In this document: in pieces, positions 48,343 through 61,475 of the stretch | Position numbering within the stretch: position 1 is the first letter of the stretch | How the letters are laid out: every line of letters starts with the position of its first letter | Source: Vespula vulgaris | Taxonomy: Eukaryota > Arthropoda > Insecta > Hymenoptera > Vespidae | NCBI RefSeq assembly: GCF_905475345.1 | Contig: NC_066596.1 | Coordinates: 5,333,001-5,397,000 of the forward strand | Reading direction: 5' to 3' | Length of the DNA stretch: 64,000 nucleotides | Translations under genes and position numbers: made by a program | Notes under the pieces: generated by a model | What the model was told of the DNA's origin: nothing | The model's input: the letters and a program-made list of their open reading frames with translations, nothing else | Database searches by the model: none

Positions 48343-49163
48343 TACGTTATCCATTCGAACAAAATAAATGCATTTAAACGCGTTCTCGGCTATCGTAATC
48401 GATCGAACCATTTATTATTATTAAATACGAACGTATTTAGCATTCAGAGGAATATGCCTGCTTCTCTCCTATATTTTCATATATTTATATCGTGTGTTGT
48501 GTGTGTACATGTTACGTTTATATACGTATGTATATGCGATAGTTCATGGGAAATCGAGGGGCGTGCGATATCGACGATTTCGATAGATAACGTGTGTTTG
48601 ACAAAAGCACGTATCCCGAGACTCATGCTTGTCCAAGTATACGTATATACATACACATATATACACGTATATATACATAATCTATATATATATATAATGT
48701 ATGTGTGTATATATATATATGTACATGGATATATATATATACTATACTTACACACATATACAATCGAACCCTTGCGAAGGGTGGCACGTCGGAAAAGCTC
48801 GTAATCCGATCTAACAAAAAGGCAACAAGGAGCTTGCTATAATAAAAAAAAAGAAGAAAAAGATAGGAAACAGGAAGAAGAAAAAGAAGAAGAAGAAGAA
48901 GAAGAAAAAGGAAATGGGAAACGAAAAAAGTCTACATATAGAAATATGCTAAATAAGTGTATGGGACTTTTGAATATGATCCATAATGATATTGCGCTTT
49001 TAAGATGTTCTGCCGCCATAACATTTTTATTTTTTCTTATACATTATTTACTATATCGGCGATGTGCGTAGAGGCGAATAACGAGCTGGCAAGCTCTGGG
49101 CGAAAGCTCTCTGCTCGATCGAACGGAAATAATCTTGGATGAACGATAAACGGCGATGTTAAC

Positions 49164-49202
<39 letters not shown>

Positions 49203-50863
49203 GTCTCTTTCTCTCTTTCACATAAGCATCGTCATAATCGCAGAGATGCGTTTTCCATCCTCTTTCATGCTACTCATCTGCAAGATTCGGAAAATAAAAA
49301 GAAAAGGGCTACTACAGAAAAGAAATTTCCGAACGATGACGCGCGATCGCATTGCATACTTGTATCCGACTAAAAAATAATACAAACTGACCTGCGCATT
49401 CCAATGGCCAATAAAAATTTCAAACGGTTAATTTAAAATTCAAAAGTTTCGCACCGATGGCGTTCCGCGAAAGCCTCGGATGTATGTACATATAAGAAAG
49501 GGAAAATAAATAAATAAGAATAAGAATAAGAATAAGAATAAGAGTAAGAAGGAAAAGAAAGAAGGAAAGGAGGAAGAAAGAAGAGAAGAAAGAAGAAAAG
49601 AAAGGAAAAAAGAAGAGAAAGTAAAAGAAGAACGAAAGGAGCATTGGAAGGAAATGGACCGAAGGATGGATATAAGGGTAAAAAGGAGAAAGAACGAGAA
49701 AAAAGAGAGAGAGAGAGAGAGAGAAGAAAGGCTCGAGGAAGCGAAAAAGGCAAATAAAGATCACACTTGCTGCGCATACTTTTGTATGTAGATACATATA
49801 TCAAAATGGACGAGAGCGCGAACAAGCAAGTAAGAAGAAGAAAGAAACAAAAAGAGAGAGAGAGAGAGAGAAAGGGTAAGTTTGAAGAAAGAGAAAGAGA
49901 GAAAGAGAATCTTGATTTCTCATCTTGAGTAGTAGGTATAGCAGTTGGTGAATGGGAGAGGAGAAAAGCAGTGGACTTTTAGCACCGAGTGGACCCTTTA
50001 AAAAATAGGAAGCCAGTACTATACGCGTTCTATGCGTTATATGAGCCACCCGCGTTGCCCACTTGGCGCGATGAAACGTCAAAAAAAAAAAAAAAAGAGT
50101 CGAAACTCTGGGGCTCCAACTAGGAAAAGCCCCTACCAACGATATATACTTACTCGTAACTACAGCGACGATAATGCCACTCGAGGAATGCACCCAAAGA
50201 GAACCGACGAAGCGTCAGTATTTCAAAAGCCGCTTCTGACCGAAATGCATTGCGTGGAATCGCGTTCTCGTTTCTTCTCCAGTTCCTACCCTCACTACCC
50301 ACCCCATCATACCATCATCCCACCCCCGAAACTATCCCCAACCCACCACCGTCTTCCTTCTCACTCCTCCTTCTCCCCTTTTCCATTCCTACTCGCGTCT
50401 CTAGCCATTTTCGGCCCCGTCCCCTTTCTCTTTTTCTATTCCCCCATCTTCTCTGTTCTCCACCTTGTTCTCTTGCTCTTGCTCTTGCTTTCTTTCTCTT
50501 TCTCTCCAACGTCAAACCTCTACCTTACTTTACTCTTTCAAAGAGAAAATGTATCTAGATATTTCTACGTTCAAGCGGAGCAACAAGAAAAATGAATAAT
50601 ATTCGTGAATAGTTTAAGGAATATATATAGGTATGTATGTGTGTATATATATCCACGAATGGGTTTTTTGATATTACCTACTGGAAAACTGTTATCGCGA
50701 GCTGTTAAAAAAAAAAAAAAGGATAGGAAAAAAAGGAGAGAATTCCTTGATTTTATAACTAGTATAGAGGATTATACCCTCGTTGGAGTTTTAAATTTCT
50801 CGAGGATTTCAATATGCTTGAATAATCCGAGATCGCTTAATACTTAATATATATATGTATATG

Positions 50864-50868
<5 letters not shown>

Positions 50869-50915
<47 letters not shown>

Positions 50916-50956
50916 ATATATATACACTACTTTATTTGGGGAAAGAGAGAAAGAGC

Positions 50957-51028
<72 letters not shown>
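50869..51028. repeat. (TA)n then (GA)n arrays
   Basis: A TA array (50869-50924) and a pure GA array of about 34 units (50961-51028) lie 36 bp apart. Confidence 0.97.
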
Positions 51029-51032
<4 letters not shown>

Positions 51033-53814
51033 AAATCTCGATCATCTCAGTAGAACATTTTTTCTCTGTAATCGTTATTTTTTAACAGTCTACGTGTAAA
51101 ACTTGATACTTAAACCACATTGCGCCTGTAAAAAATCTTAGTAATCTGCTAAGAAAAGCTCCCGGACACAGAGAAAGTATAATGTTTCTGTTATATCCAT
51201 GCTATGTAACAAGAGAATGTACATATCTCTAAGTGTAGTAGCTAAAAAAAAAAAAAAGATAAAAAGAAACAAAAAGAAAGAAAATATATGATACGAGTAG
51301 ATACAAGCTCTCGAGTATACGCACTTTAATACTTTCGTTTGCAAACTTATATTCATATTATTTCATGAATGTAAAAACCGTTTCCAAGAGAAAGAGAAAC
51401 TGGTTACCATTAAAATTCAACTCGATGTTGAATCCCGGTCGAATTCGGTGAAAAAGAAAAGAAAAAACAAAACAAACAAAAAAAAAGAAAACGTTATGAA
51501 AAAATAAAAAATTATACGAAAACAAGGAAAATTCGTTATGTTTATAGTTAAATACTGAGTAGCTTTGAGTAACGCTTATCTACGTCAATGAAACGTGAAC
51601 TCCAACGTGAAATAACTGGGCTCACTTATGTTGGTTCAGTATAAGATCGAGTATCAAACGTTAACCTTAAGCAGCAACCTCATCCACCTAAACTTCCATT
51701 CCTTCCCTATTAATACTGCTGCCCTACATACACGCTAAACGATAATCTTCTTCCTCTCTTCTTCTTCTAACGTGGAACTAGATCTTATATCCAATCAGTG
51801 CGCGCCCCTTCACCTTCTCGGAATTCTCCAACGAGCCGGAAAACGTCTAGTTTGTCGACATAATCTTATCGCTAAATGAGTCGACGGTCGCGGATTATTA
51901 GGTCTCGCGATTAACGTGCTTGCCACCCGCCACTCCCACACACCTTATCCCATACCCACCCAACCCTACCCCTTATGACCTAAACTCAAAACCTTTGCCC
52001 CTGTTAACACGCCATCTATGCTACGGAAAGTATATATGTAATTATCTTCTAGTCTAAAAACAACACGCTTGCTACTTTCATCTTTAAAAACAGAATCAAT
52101 TCGGAGATTAATTGTTCAATGTTCCGAACAACTGTTTCACTGTCAATCTTTAGAATCAGACTTCATTCTATCATCAAAAACAGAAAGAAAAAAAGAAAGA
52201 AAAAAATCCATCAACGAACGAAATTCTTGCAGGATAACTCGCGTACAATGATAAACTACCATGTTCAACAGTAATTGTCTCGATAGAAAAGCTGACAGTG
52301 AACGACTACAATACTTTCAATTCAGATGCAAACTTTGCAACCAGAAATAGCATGATCTCTCTTTCTCTTTCTCTCTCTCTCTCTCTCTCTTGAAATAGCT
52401 TCAATAACATTGTATCGAACGTTTCCATTGAACTTTACGTTTATTTTTACGTTGTTTCGTATGCGAATTAGACTATTCAAACTGTAATACTATTGTTGCA
52501 GAATTTTTAAGTTATTAACACACGAATCTATTGGAGCTCGATTAATTGATTTACAAATGAACAGGACGCTGCTAATGAGTTAATAAATAGATAAATAAAA
52601 AAAACAGATAAAAGAGAGAGAAACTATCGAGAGGAGTAAGATCTAAAAGATCTAAAATGGTGCAAGTTACGTAAACTGTTTCGACAGGGAGCAATGGTCC
52701 AGGACCATTTCGAAAGGGAGCAAATTTTCTCTCGCTACGAACGCTCGTTATGATAAGATATGAGAAACGCGGCACATTTTACCGGCATTGTTACCTCTTC
52801 TTCTCTCCCACTTTTTCTTATCGTATCGCTCTTTCCCTTTTTCTCTCTCTTTCTCTCTTTCTTTTTCTCTCTCGATCTCTTCCTCTCTCTTTCTCTTTTT
52901 TCTACAACTCGATCTTCCATAGCCAACATTTTACTAAACGTTCCTTGTTCTAAAAAAGAAAAAAAAAACTACTACAAAAGATATTCTCTCTTACCCAACG
53001 CATACACACACACATACGTATACACAAATATACCAACGAATTCTCTCTTTTCTACCTAATCTCAATATTTGCCAACGTTTATTCTCTGTTCGAAGTTCAT
53101 ATCACGTTCTAACTTGATCCCAGGACTCATTCGTACTGATTGTGAATTTTCTATCTCTCTTCAATTATGAAACAAATAAGTATGTATATATATATATATA
53201 TATATACATCTATGTGTACTTAAAATAACTATAGACGTTATCACAAAAATTCGAACATGCTTATCAATCTAATACCATATAGAAAGCCAAATCAAATAAA
53301 CGTCTAACTTTCTAACGTTTGCATTCCGTTGAATTAAACGAACGATGAAAAAAGCAAAAAAAAAGGAAGAAAAGAAAAGAAGAAGAAAAAGAAAAAGATA
53401 GGAAAAAATAAACCCACCAGAGAAATTCTAATTTGATTTCCATGATGTTGCAAGTCTCCATACCGTACTCTTACTCTTACCGCATCATCCTCCCGAATAG
53501 TTCCGAGTGAAATTCTTTGAGAGGAAGCATTTTACCACCCAACTCGCCCACCTCAATTGCCCAACATTGCCCACCGCTCTACACTCTACACAACCACTCG
53601 TCCCACCTCCCCAGTTTCAATCCCAGTTCACCGATCGTAGTATCCTAAAGAAAATCCGTCCTTGTATCGCCGAAGGAGACAACCATGAACTAGCTAAGAA
53701 GAAAACTTCGAATGGGCCGGGGATATATAAAGGGAGCCAGAAGAATACGAACGATAAAGCGTTTCTGATATCTTATCACGGTAATGGCCGCCGTAGGCTG
53801 TCTCCCTTTTTCTC

Positions 53815-53867
<53 letters not shown>

Positions 53868-54150
53868 CTCTTTCTCTCTTCCTGTCTCTCACACGTACAA
53901 ACACAAACACAAACACAATATATACACACATACATACACACACATACTTTCTATCTATGCATCTATCTACGCGTAGCATACCACGCGAAATTCTGCCCTG
54001 TCACAAGCCAGCCGGCCGCAGCCGAACGTTAACGTATTCGCTCTACTTCCTGCAAATGGCAAACCGGCAGCTGCATGACGCGTCGAACGTATCGTTAAAT
54101 GTACGATGGGACACGATTTCGCATCGCTCACCGATTTCAGCTGGATATCA

Positions 54151-54247
54151 CTGGCTGGCTAGCTAGCTAGCTAGCTAGCTTGCTAGCTAGGTAGGTAGAT
54201 AGGTAGGTAGGTAGGTAGGTAGATAGGTAGCTAGCTAGCTGGCTAAC
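54151..54247. repeat. Symmetric CTAG / GTAG tetranucleotide array
   Basis: CTGG and CTAG units (54151-54190) are followed by GTAG/ATAG units (54190-54230), and then CTAG and CTGG units again (54229-54247). CTAG is self-complementary, so the two outer blocks can pair and enclose the GTAG core. Confidence 0.9.
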
Positions 54248-54732
54248 TCGTTTGTACGTTCGTTCACATCGCTCTTCGGGTTTATGATAGGGATTTCGTG
54301 ACGCCATCAAAATGGCGTCGAATGCACTCACCGACTGAAAATAGAGAGAAAGGGAGAAAGAGGGAGAAATAAAAAAAAAAAGAAATGGAAACGTAAAAAG
54401 TTATCGAGAATACTGCTGAGAAATAACGAATATGATAATACGATATAGATCGTAGAAACGACGACATTAATGAGTGAACATTGTGATTATTATCGTTGGT
54501 GGTGAAATAAAGACAAAACTTTTTTTTTACCTATATGAAATCCGCTTCAATTCAAATCCTTCAAACACCATTCTTTGACAATTAATCACTGATCATTTTA
54601 TATGTTTTCATGATCTATAAGAGGAAAGAAAAATAAAGAAAGAGAGAGAGAGATAAAAGAGAATTGCCTGATTGTTGGATAAATTTCTAATATATTCTTG
54701 TTACATGGAAAAACCTCATGTGTTTGAAAACC

Positions 54733-54786
<54 letters not shown>

Positions 54787-54916
54787 ACAAAATCTATTTC
54801 CACGTTAGTAAAACGTCACTGTAATATAAATTAGGTCGTTAAAGTAAACAGAGTGTATAGAGATCGTTCGATGGTTGAACAAATAGATGTTTTAATAATT
54901 AAACAAGAGGTAGAAG

Positions 54917-54964
<48 letters not shown>

Positions 54965-56100
54965 GTAGGATAAACGTACCGTTTGGCAGGTAAGAACAGT
55001 CAGAAGCTTTCGTCGAAGGTAATAACAAAGCTGAAGATAGACGGACGATATCCCTTAATGATACAATAGGATAATAGAGCGATTCGTTGCACGATAAACA
55101 ACGTACTACCACGCCACGTTTTTGCAAGTACACGATTAAAAAAGCAACCTCTCTCGCTCGTATATATTCCTGCGAGAAAATAAAAATATACCTACCTACC
55201 TAGCTACCTACCTACCACCTACCTACCTACGTGCGCTCGCGTAGGTATGCGCGCGTAACTCTGTACGCGTATGTGTATATATATATATATGTATGTATTT
55301 GTGTTTGTGTACGCTCGTAGGTGTGATATAAATGCTATGCATAGATAATGTGGCCGTAGAAGAAATCGATAACCGTCTTCGTTCGAGCGAGAATTCTCAC
55401 GGGGAAAAATGCTGTAACGATACGAACGAATTCGACGAGAAATTGCATAAAATCCGTTTAACGTGTAAAACGTATACATGGATATGTCTACGTATGTCTA
55501 CGTATATGTATCGTTATCGTTACCAAGCACCTTCCTTTGTCAAATTTTCTCAATTAGTTTAATGAACATTGAACAAAGGAAGCTCTACGTACGCGTACGA
55601 GATAATATCAGGTTAATTTTTTCAAACATCATTTCTTTTTTTTTGCCTTCTTCTTCTTTTTTTTTCAAGACTCATTATATAAAGCAATTATAATACAAAA
55701 GTTGTTAAATGCCGTAATAATTTTAGACAATAATGAAACACTAATTTTTGCTGGATTATTTATATAAATAACGAAGGGGAAGGAAAAATTGGGTCAACAT
55801 TTTTTTTTCTTTTTTTTCTTTTTTTTTTATAGGCAAATCTGTTATTAAATTTACGTAAACGTCGAAGTAACGCACGCGCGCGCGCTCGTACGCGATGTAA
55901 TATATGTTTGATATTAATTAAAAAAAAATAAAGAAAAGAACCATAAAAAAAGGAACAAAAGATCCTCGCAACGACAATCGGTTTGAAAAAGAAGAAAAAG
56001 AAAGGAAGCAAGAAAGAAAAAAAAAGATCCATAATAAAAAGAAATTCGACATTTGACTTCTCTCAATGTCTTTACACTCGGGAAAACAGAATTTTTTTCG
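54248..56100. other. Non-coding stretch with TA and CTAC arrays
   Basis: No gene is recognised. It has two TA arrays (54739-54783 and 54920-54962), a CTAC run (55190-55230) followed by CpG-rich GCGCTCGCG, and GT/TA mixed repeats (55262-55310). T-rich tracts lie at 55635-55665 and 55800-55830, and a CGCG run at 55876-55885. Confidence 0.55.
55190..55230. repeat. (CTAC)n tetranucleotide run
   Basis: About ten CTAC units with one AGCT and one CAC interruption. It resembles the complement of the GTAG core at 54190-54230. Confidence 0.9.
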
Positions 56101-56123
56101 CTCGACAAAAAGCTCATTGTCGA

Positions 56124-56157
56124 AAACGTTAACGCGTTCGCGAACGCGTTAACGTTT
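56124..56157. repeat. Perfect 34-bp CpG-rich palindrome
   Basis: The half-sequence AAACGTTAACGCGTTCG (56124-56140) is followed at once by its exact reverse complement (56141-56157), with no spacer and no mismatch. The dyad holds TCGCGA at its centre, ACGCGT twice and GTTAAC twice, and seven CpG. A second, shorter palindrome TTCCCCGGGGAA lies at 56263-56274. Confidence 0.97.
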
Positions 56158-56279
56158 CACAGATATTTCGCTACCTCGTACCGTAACGATAAATTCTCCG
56201 TTTTTCCTTTTTTTTTTTTTTATTTCCTTTTTATTTTTTTTATTTTTTGTCAGAATACGTTGTTCCCCGGGGAATACAT

Positions 56280-59200
56280 TTATCATTTCGTTTAAAAATT
56301 TCACCGCGTACCGGGGAAAAAAGTTTTCACTCCATGGCGATATCTATGACGAAGTTTCGAACGTATGTGTGTACATTGAAATTTGTAACTTTGCATGAAA
56401 ATCTCTTCATATGTGTGTGTACGTGTATGTGTGTATGGGCATATAAGAGAAAGAGGAAGAAGAAGAAAAAGGACAAGAGAAAAAGAAAGAGAGAGAGAGA
56501 GAGAGTGAGAGAGAAATAAAAAAAATATATTACAAGTTTTATCAAGCACGTGCACACACACACACACACACACACTCACATGCACATGCACATACATGTC
56601 ATCATGCATCCTGTGGTATCATCATCGTGTGTAAATTTAAAAAGATTTGTCTCATGATAAATTCGTGTCAATGACATTACATCGAAACTGTCGATGCAAC
56701 TTTAATTTTTTCATTATTTTTCTTATCATTAGGTAAAAATAATCGTGAGGCTTTTTTCAAGGCATTAACAAATTTCATCGAATGATTTGTTAAACGCGTA
56801 AACTCCAATAGCAGCATACATATGTGCTTGTGTGTGCGTATATGTAGAATCATTGGTCTCATCCTGTAATCGCGTACTCGATAGAACGAAAGTGACATGT
56901 GCGGTATTCCGATGACGATGGCATTTGTTCCCATCGTTTTCACCGCAGATAGGAGAACGATACCTTTTAACGCGATTAGCGTATATTCCCTATATTTTAT
57001 TAATTCGTTCAGAAACGAACGTAATACTGTATGAACACGAATTCAGAAATAATAAATATTATTAAAATAATTGTTAATGTATATAATACATTATCGAACG
57101 TAACGCTCAGATATTCCATTAATATAGATATCTACATATTTTATGGAAATATCTATACATATTTAAGATACAATAATTTTATGTGTTTACAATACATTCA
57201 ATGGCAATTATTTCCAATAATAGAACCTACTACATTGTAAATTATTGAATAACAAAAATTAAAAAAAAGAGGGAAAGATGAAAAAAGGAAAGAAATAGAA
57301 AAGAAAAAAAATTACAATGAAATGCATATTCTATATGACTTTGTCAATACTATCAATATTCTTAATTAAACCTGAATAAATAAATATTTATATCGAATGG
57401 AAATAAATATCTCGAAAAGATCGTCACGATAATACAATGAAATGCATTTGTCCGTGATTTAAACGTTGCAACAAGCAACGTCAAGTATTACAAAATTTCA
57501 AAGCAATATATTAAACTAAAAGAAAAAGTTTTAAGTATGGTTTGCGGTTAAGAACGCGTATATGTATGAACGCGTTCCAGGAAATAACCTGCAACCTTCG
57601 AAGGTATTAAATGATGAAAAGATGAAATGATGAAAAGAAAGATGAAAAGAACGTTCGGCCATCTTAAACGGCCCACTCTCTATGCTCTCACGTCGCTTTT
57701 GCGCTTTTCCTCGATCACGAAAAGCTGCTTCCGACCGCGAAATCGAAACTCGTACACGCTTACACGAAAATGTGGTAGCAGAAATTAACGAGCACCTCTG
57801 ATATCGACAGGATGTACGTAGGTAATACTTAAAAAGCAATTTACCTTCTTAAGTAAGATCGCAGACGATTTTTCTTTTCTCTTTTTTTTTTCCTTGTTTT
57901 TCTAATTTATTGCACCAAATTTTCTTTCTTCTTTTTTTTTCTTTTTTTAGGATGGACACTTTTACGTTTTTATTTCAGAAGAAATTTATTACTCTGTCTA
58001 TACTTATGATGCAAATTTGTGTATTTGAAAAAAAAAAAAGAAAAGAAAAAGTTAATCGATACTTGGAATTTTCGTATAATTTATGAATCACCGTACAATT
58101 ACGTAATAAGTATATCTGATTCTTTTGGATTCTAGGTCGTTCGACTGATCCTGAAAAAAAAAAAAAAACGATAATGGATAGCACAGTCAGCCGATTTGAC
58201 GGCATTAGATATTTTACGTCTGGTTTTTTATTAAATCTAAAGTGTCACAGAAATATCAATTATCTAGTCGAACTTTGAAATCGTATTGTCAAAAAAGAAT
58301 ATCTCGGATACCATAAAGTGTCTTTTGAGAAAGAATTTATCGCTTTTTTTTCTATAAAGACATTAATGACAACCACGTGCAATGTAATATATAAATAAAT
58401 AAAAAATATATATATATATATTTGATGCAACAAATCGTATACTTAATTCCCATTATTTTGAAAAATAGATGGCATACGTACGTTTGAGAAAACCTTTATA
58501 ATATATCAATTCAATTTGATATCAATTTAATTAAAATAAAATTTAAAGAAATAAATTAAAGTTAGCAAAGACGTGATTATTTTTTTAATTTAGAAAGCAT
58601 GAATCTTTAACAAGCACTTTAATCGAAGGTGAATTCGCTTTACATTGATCTCGTGTTACGATTTACTCGTAGAGGTAACATGTTTCACGTCTCATTGAAC
58701 CCTTCACCATTGTTTCACGTTGCATGCAGTTTCGTTTCCATTTCTTCCGTGGTCTCTGCTTCGGGTTAAATATCGGAATAGAACCAGATAGAAAGAGAGA
58801 TAACAGAGGATCCTCAGAACGATGCTATTCGACTGCGTTGCGGTTTACCATGAGCATCCCTTTTTCGATCATCTAGCTTCGACAGAAAAGTTCAATTATC
58901 CATCAAAGAATAAAAATTGTCTGATGCACGTAGTAAATCTGAAATTAAATTATAAAACGAAGTCGTACAATTTAATATTAATAACATATGATTTTATAGA
59001 ATATTTATTCAAGTATATATAATTACTATTATTACTATTACTAATATTACTATTATTATTATTATAATTACTATTATCATTATTATCATTATCATCGCTA
59101 TAACTGTTATTATTATCCTTATTACTATTATTATTATCGCTATTATTATAATTATTGTCGTCGTTATTGATGCCTATTATTATTATTATCATTAATAAGG

Positions 59201-59965
59201 AGAGAAAGGGAGAGAGAAAATATTAGTATCTTTTAATCGTTATTATGCTAGCAACATTAGATAAACAGAGTACCGAGAGACGGATCGTTTATCGGTGTTT
59301 TATTGAAATGCATTAAAGGTACATTCTCGTGTGGTGTGTATATCGAGATTCGCGAGCGCGTTTACCGGACTTCGAAATGGATCATTAATCACAGAAACCA
59401 TGGGCAGACGGTAATGGATGGTTATGGACCGATTTGGAGCTAGGCTCGATTGATCGGGAATACGTAATCATGATCAGGCTAATTCTTCTAGTAGCGACTA
59501 CCTACCTTTCCAATCCAGTATCGTGTTACGCGTTCATCATTGTGAAAGTCCTTAAAACCGGATTTCAAATCTTGTTAATGTAGAACGTCCATTTATTTCT
59601 GAATATATTCGAATGTTATTTTCGAAGAGTATTACTACGATAGAAACGAAATCGATCGAAACAGGAACGAAAAAATTTATCGAGTTATTAAAAGCCGATC
59701 GATGAAAAAATGTCCAAAATACACCCCTTTTGCAGGAGCATACCTATCGTTAAACGGTGCGAGCAGTCGATAACTGTTCGAGTTAAATCGTTAAATTAAA
59801 ATGCCTTTCGATTTCGGTCGAAGTGTTATTGTTGTACAGGGGGAAAAAAAAGAAGAAAAGAAATAACCAAATACATAATATCGCATATTAAACCATGTTA
59901 CTTTCTTCTGAGATGTATGATATATAATGCACATGTATAAACATACATGCATATATACCTACTTA
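56280..59965. other. AT-rich non-coding stretch
   Basis: No gene is recognised. It includes a GA run (56488-56510), a CA run (56556-56573), a small stem ACGTTGC/GCAACGT (57463-57481) and TACAATGAAATGCAT at both 57313 and 57433. A strong acceptor-like tract ends in TTTTTTTAG at 57951. An ATT-rich array lies at 59024-59191. The plus-strand frame 58822-59022 has no recognisable domain. Confidence 0.55.
59024..59191. repeat. ATT-rich trinucleotide array
   Basis: About 165 bp of ATT units mixed with ACT, ATC and CGC variants. The minus-strand poly-Asn frame is an artefact. Confidence 0.93.
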
Positions 59966-59984
59966 TTTTGTGAAAACGTATTCT

Positions 59985-60300
59985 CACATAATCAGAGATT
60001 CGTTGAACGAGAAATTCATAGAGGCCATAGTCAAGCGAAGTACCAGCGACACGTTCTCCTCCAATGGAAGGCGTAACCTCCTGGGAGGAGTGTGCCAAGC
60101 TGATGGTGGGAGCTTTAAAAAGAGCTTAATCGACTTAAGAGCAAAACTACCGCGTCGGGACGTCCCTTTTTCTTGGCAGAGAAGTCGGAGGACCGGTCAG
60201 CCTTCGATAGTTCGTATACTCTGCTCTACGTGCTAGTATATACTACGTGTGTCGCCTAGAGAAACACGAAAAGACCTACTCGTAATCGAGTCTCCGTCCA
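59985..60300. other. GC-richer unique island with overlapping open frames
   Basis: About 300 bp of balanced composition without simple repeats. On the plus strand 59970-60236 is open (88 residues, for example LNEKFIEAIVKRSTSD) but begins with GTG, not ATG. On the minus strand 59898-60098 is open (66 residues with an ATG). Neither frame is recognised. An exon, a conserved regulatory element or chance are all possible. Confidence 0.3.
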
Positions 60301-61284
60301 ATTAGGCCAACATAGCACCCTCGTGACCCTTTCTCCTTTCTCTATATTTATCTGTCTGTCTCTTTCTCTTCCTCCTCTCTCTCTTTCTCTCTCTTTCTCT
60401 TTCTTTCTCTTTATCTCTCTCTCTCTCTATCTCTGTTCCTCTCTCTCTCTCTCTTTCTCTCTATCTATCTATCTCCTTTCTATTATCTAGAAGGTACTCG
60501 TCCGTTTTTACTTTATTTTCCTACTCGAAATCGCAAATGCTCTTGATGTCGGATTTTACGTTGATTTTACCACTATGAAAATTATCCACATTTCATCGTT
60601 CATCATTTCAAATGTTTCCAGATATGAATTTTGAAGGATAATACTGATTATTATTCAGATTCTAATATTATTCATTAATCATCGACCATACTCTGTTTAT
60701 TATTTATAGTAATAAGAGTTCAAAAGATAGGGAATAGTATTTTGTGCGAAAAGAGACAGAGAGAAAAATGAAAAAGAAATGAAAAAGGAAGAAAAGAGAG
60801 GAAAAATGAAAAGGAAGGAAATAGAAAAGAGAGAGAAAAAAAAAGAAAAAACCAATTAAGGGAGATGAGATAGACAGACAATATCTCACGAACGATCACG
60901 AGAATCGTAACAATTTATGTCGACGAAACACTCTGTTCCATTGTGCTGAGATGATTGTGGACGATGTCGGGACGCGTACTTAGGACGATTAAAAAATTAT
61001 GGTAATTGTCTGTAGCGGCTGGAAGGCCGGAACGTAATATTTTATAGGACAATAAGTCTCTCGTGAAATTCCTTCCTACGAACTCGACATTTTCTAGAAG
61101 AGAGAGATAGAGAAAAAGAGAGACAGATAGAGAGAATATGATAGAGAGTATGAGAAAGAGAAAGAGAAAGAAAACGCTTCCGACCGTTTGCGTATTATTA
61201 CCTCGAGAATTTCTCTCAACGAGCACCAACGAATCGAGCTCATTTTTACCTTTAGTTTTACAACGCGCTAAGCTTCGACTCTGC

Positions 61285-61326
<42 letters not shown>

Positions 61327-61385
61327 TCCTCTCTTTCTTTTTAACCATCGCGATACCTTCAAAAGGGACATTTCACGAACTACCA
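60301..61385. other. Stretch upstream of the secreted-protein gene: CT and GA tracts, no gene
   Basis: An imperfect CT tract (60340-60475), A/G-rich sequence (60760-60850), a short GC-balanced stretch (60900-61080), a GA tract (61100-61170) and a pure CT array (61288-61322). CT/GA arrays close to insect promoters can bind GAGA-type factors, so the last one, about 155 bp before the proposed ATG, could be regulatory. No TATA box was seen. Confidence 0.4.
61288..61322. repeat. (CT)n microsatellite upstream of candidate gene
   Basis: About 17 CT units, ending some 155 bp before the proposed start codon at 61476. Confidence 0.95.
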
Positions 61386-61475
61386 ACGAAACGACACGAG
61401 TTTAAGATGATGGTTATCGTCTTTTTCCAGTCGGTTGTCCTACGCTCTCATGAGGCCCTACTACCGTTGGAAAAC

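Larger units (their letters stand above)
47266..54150. other. Repeat-rich non-coding stretch
   Basis: No gene is recognised. Contents include (TTTC)n (about 47288-47330), a G-rich stretch (47935-47985), CT arrays (48253-48342, 49168-49197), TA/CA mixes (48640-48760), a GAATAA run (49520-49545), long purine blocks (49550-49900), C-rich sequence (50280-50400, 51925-51990, 53530-53640), the TA-GA compound array (50869-51028), and CT/CA sequence at 53803-53945. The 187-residue frame at 50032-50595 and the 219-residue frame at 53507-54166 are carried by C/T-rich sequence and show no domain. Confidence 0.55.

Noticed and set aside
50032..50595. 187-residue plus-strand open frame
   Set aside because: Carried by a long C/T-rich stretch. 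The first 70 residues have ordinary composition but match nothing I know.
53507..54166. 219-residue plus-strand open frame, the longest in the window
   Set aside because: It runs through C-rich, CT and CA repeats and into the CTAG array. No recognisable domain.
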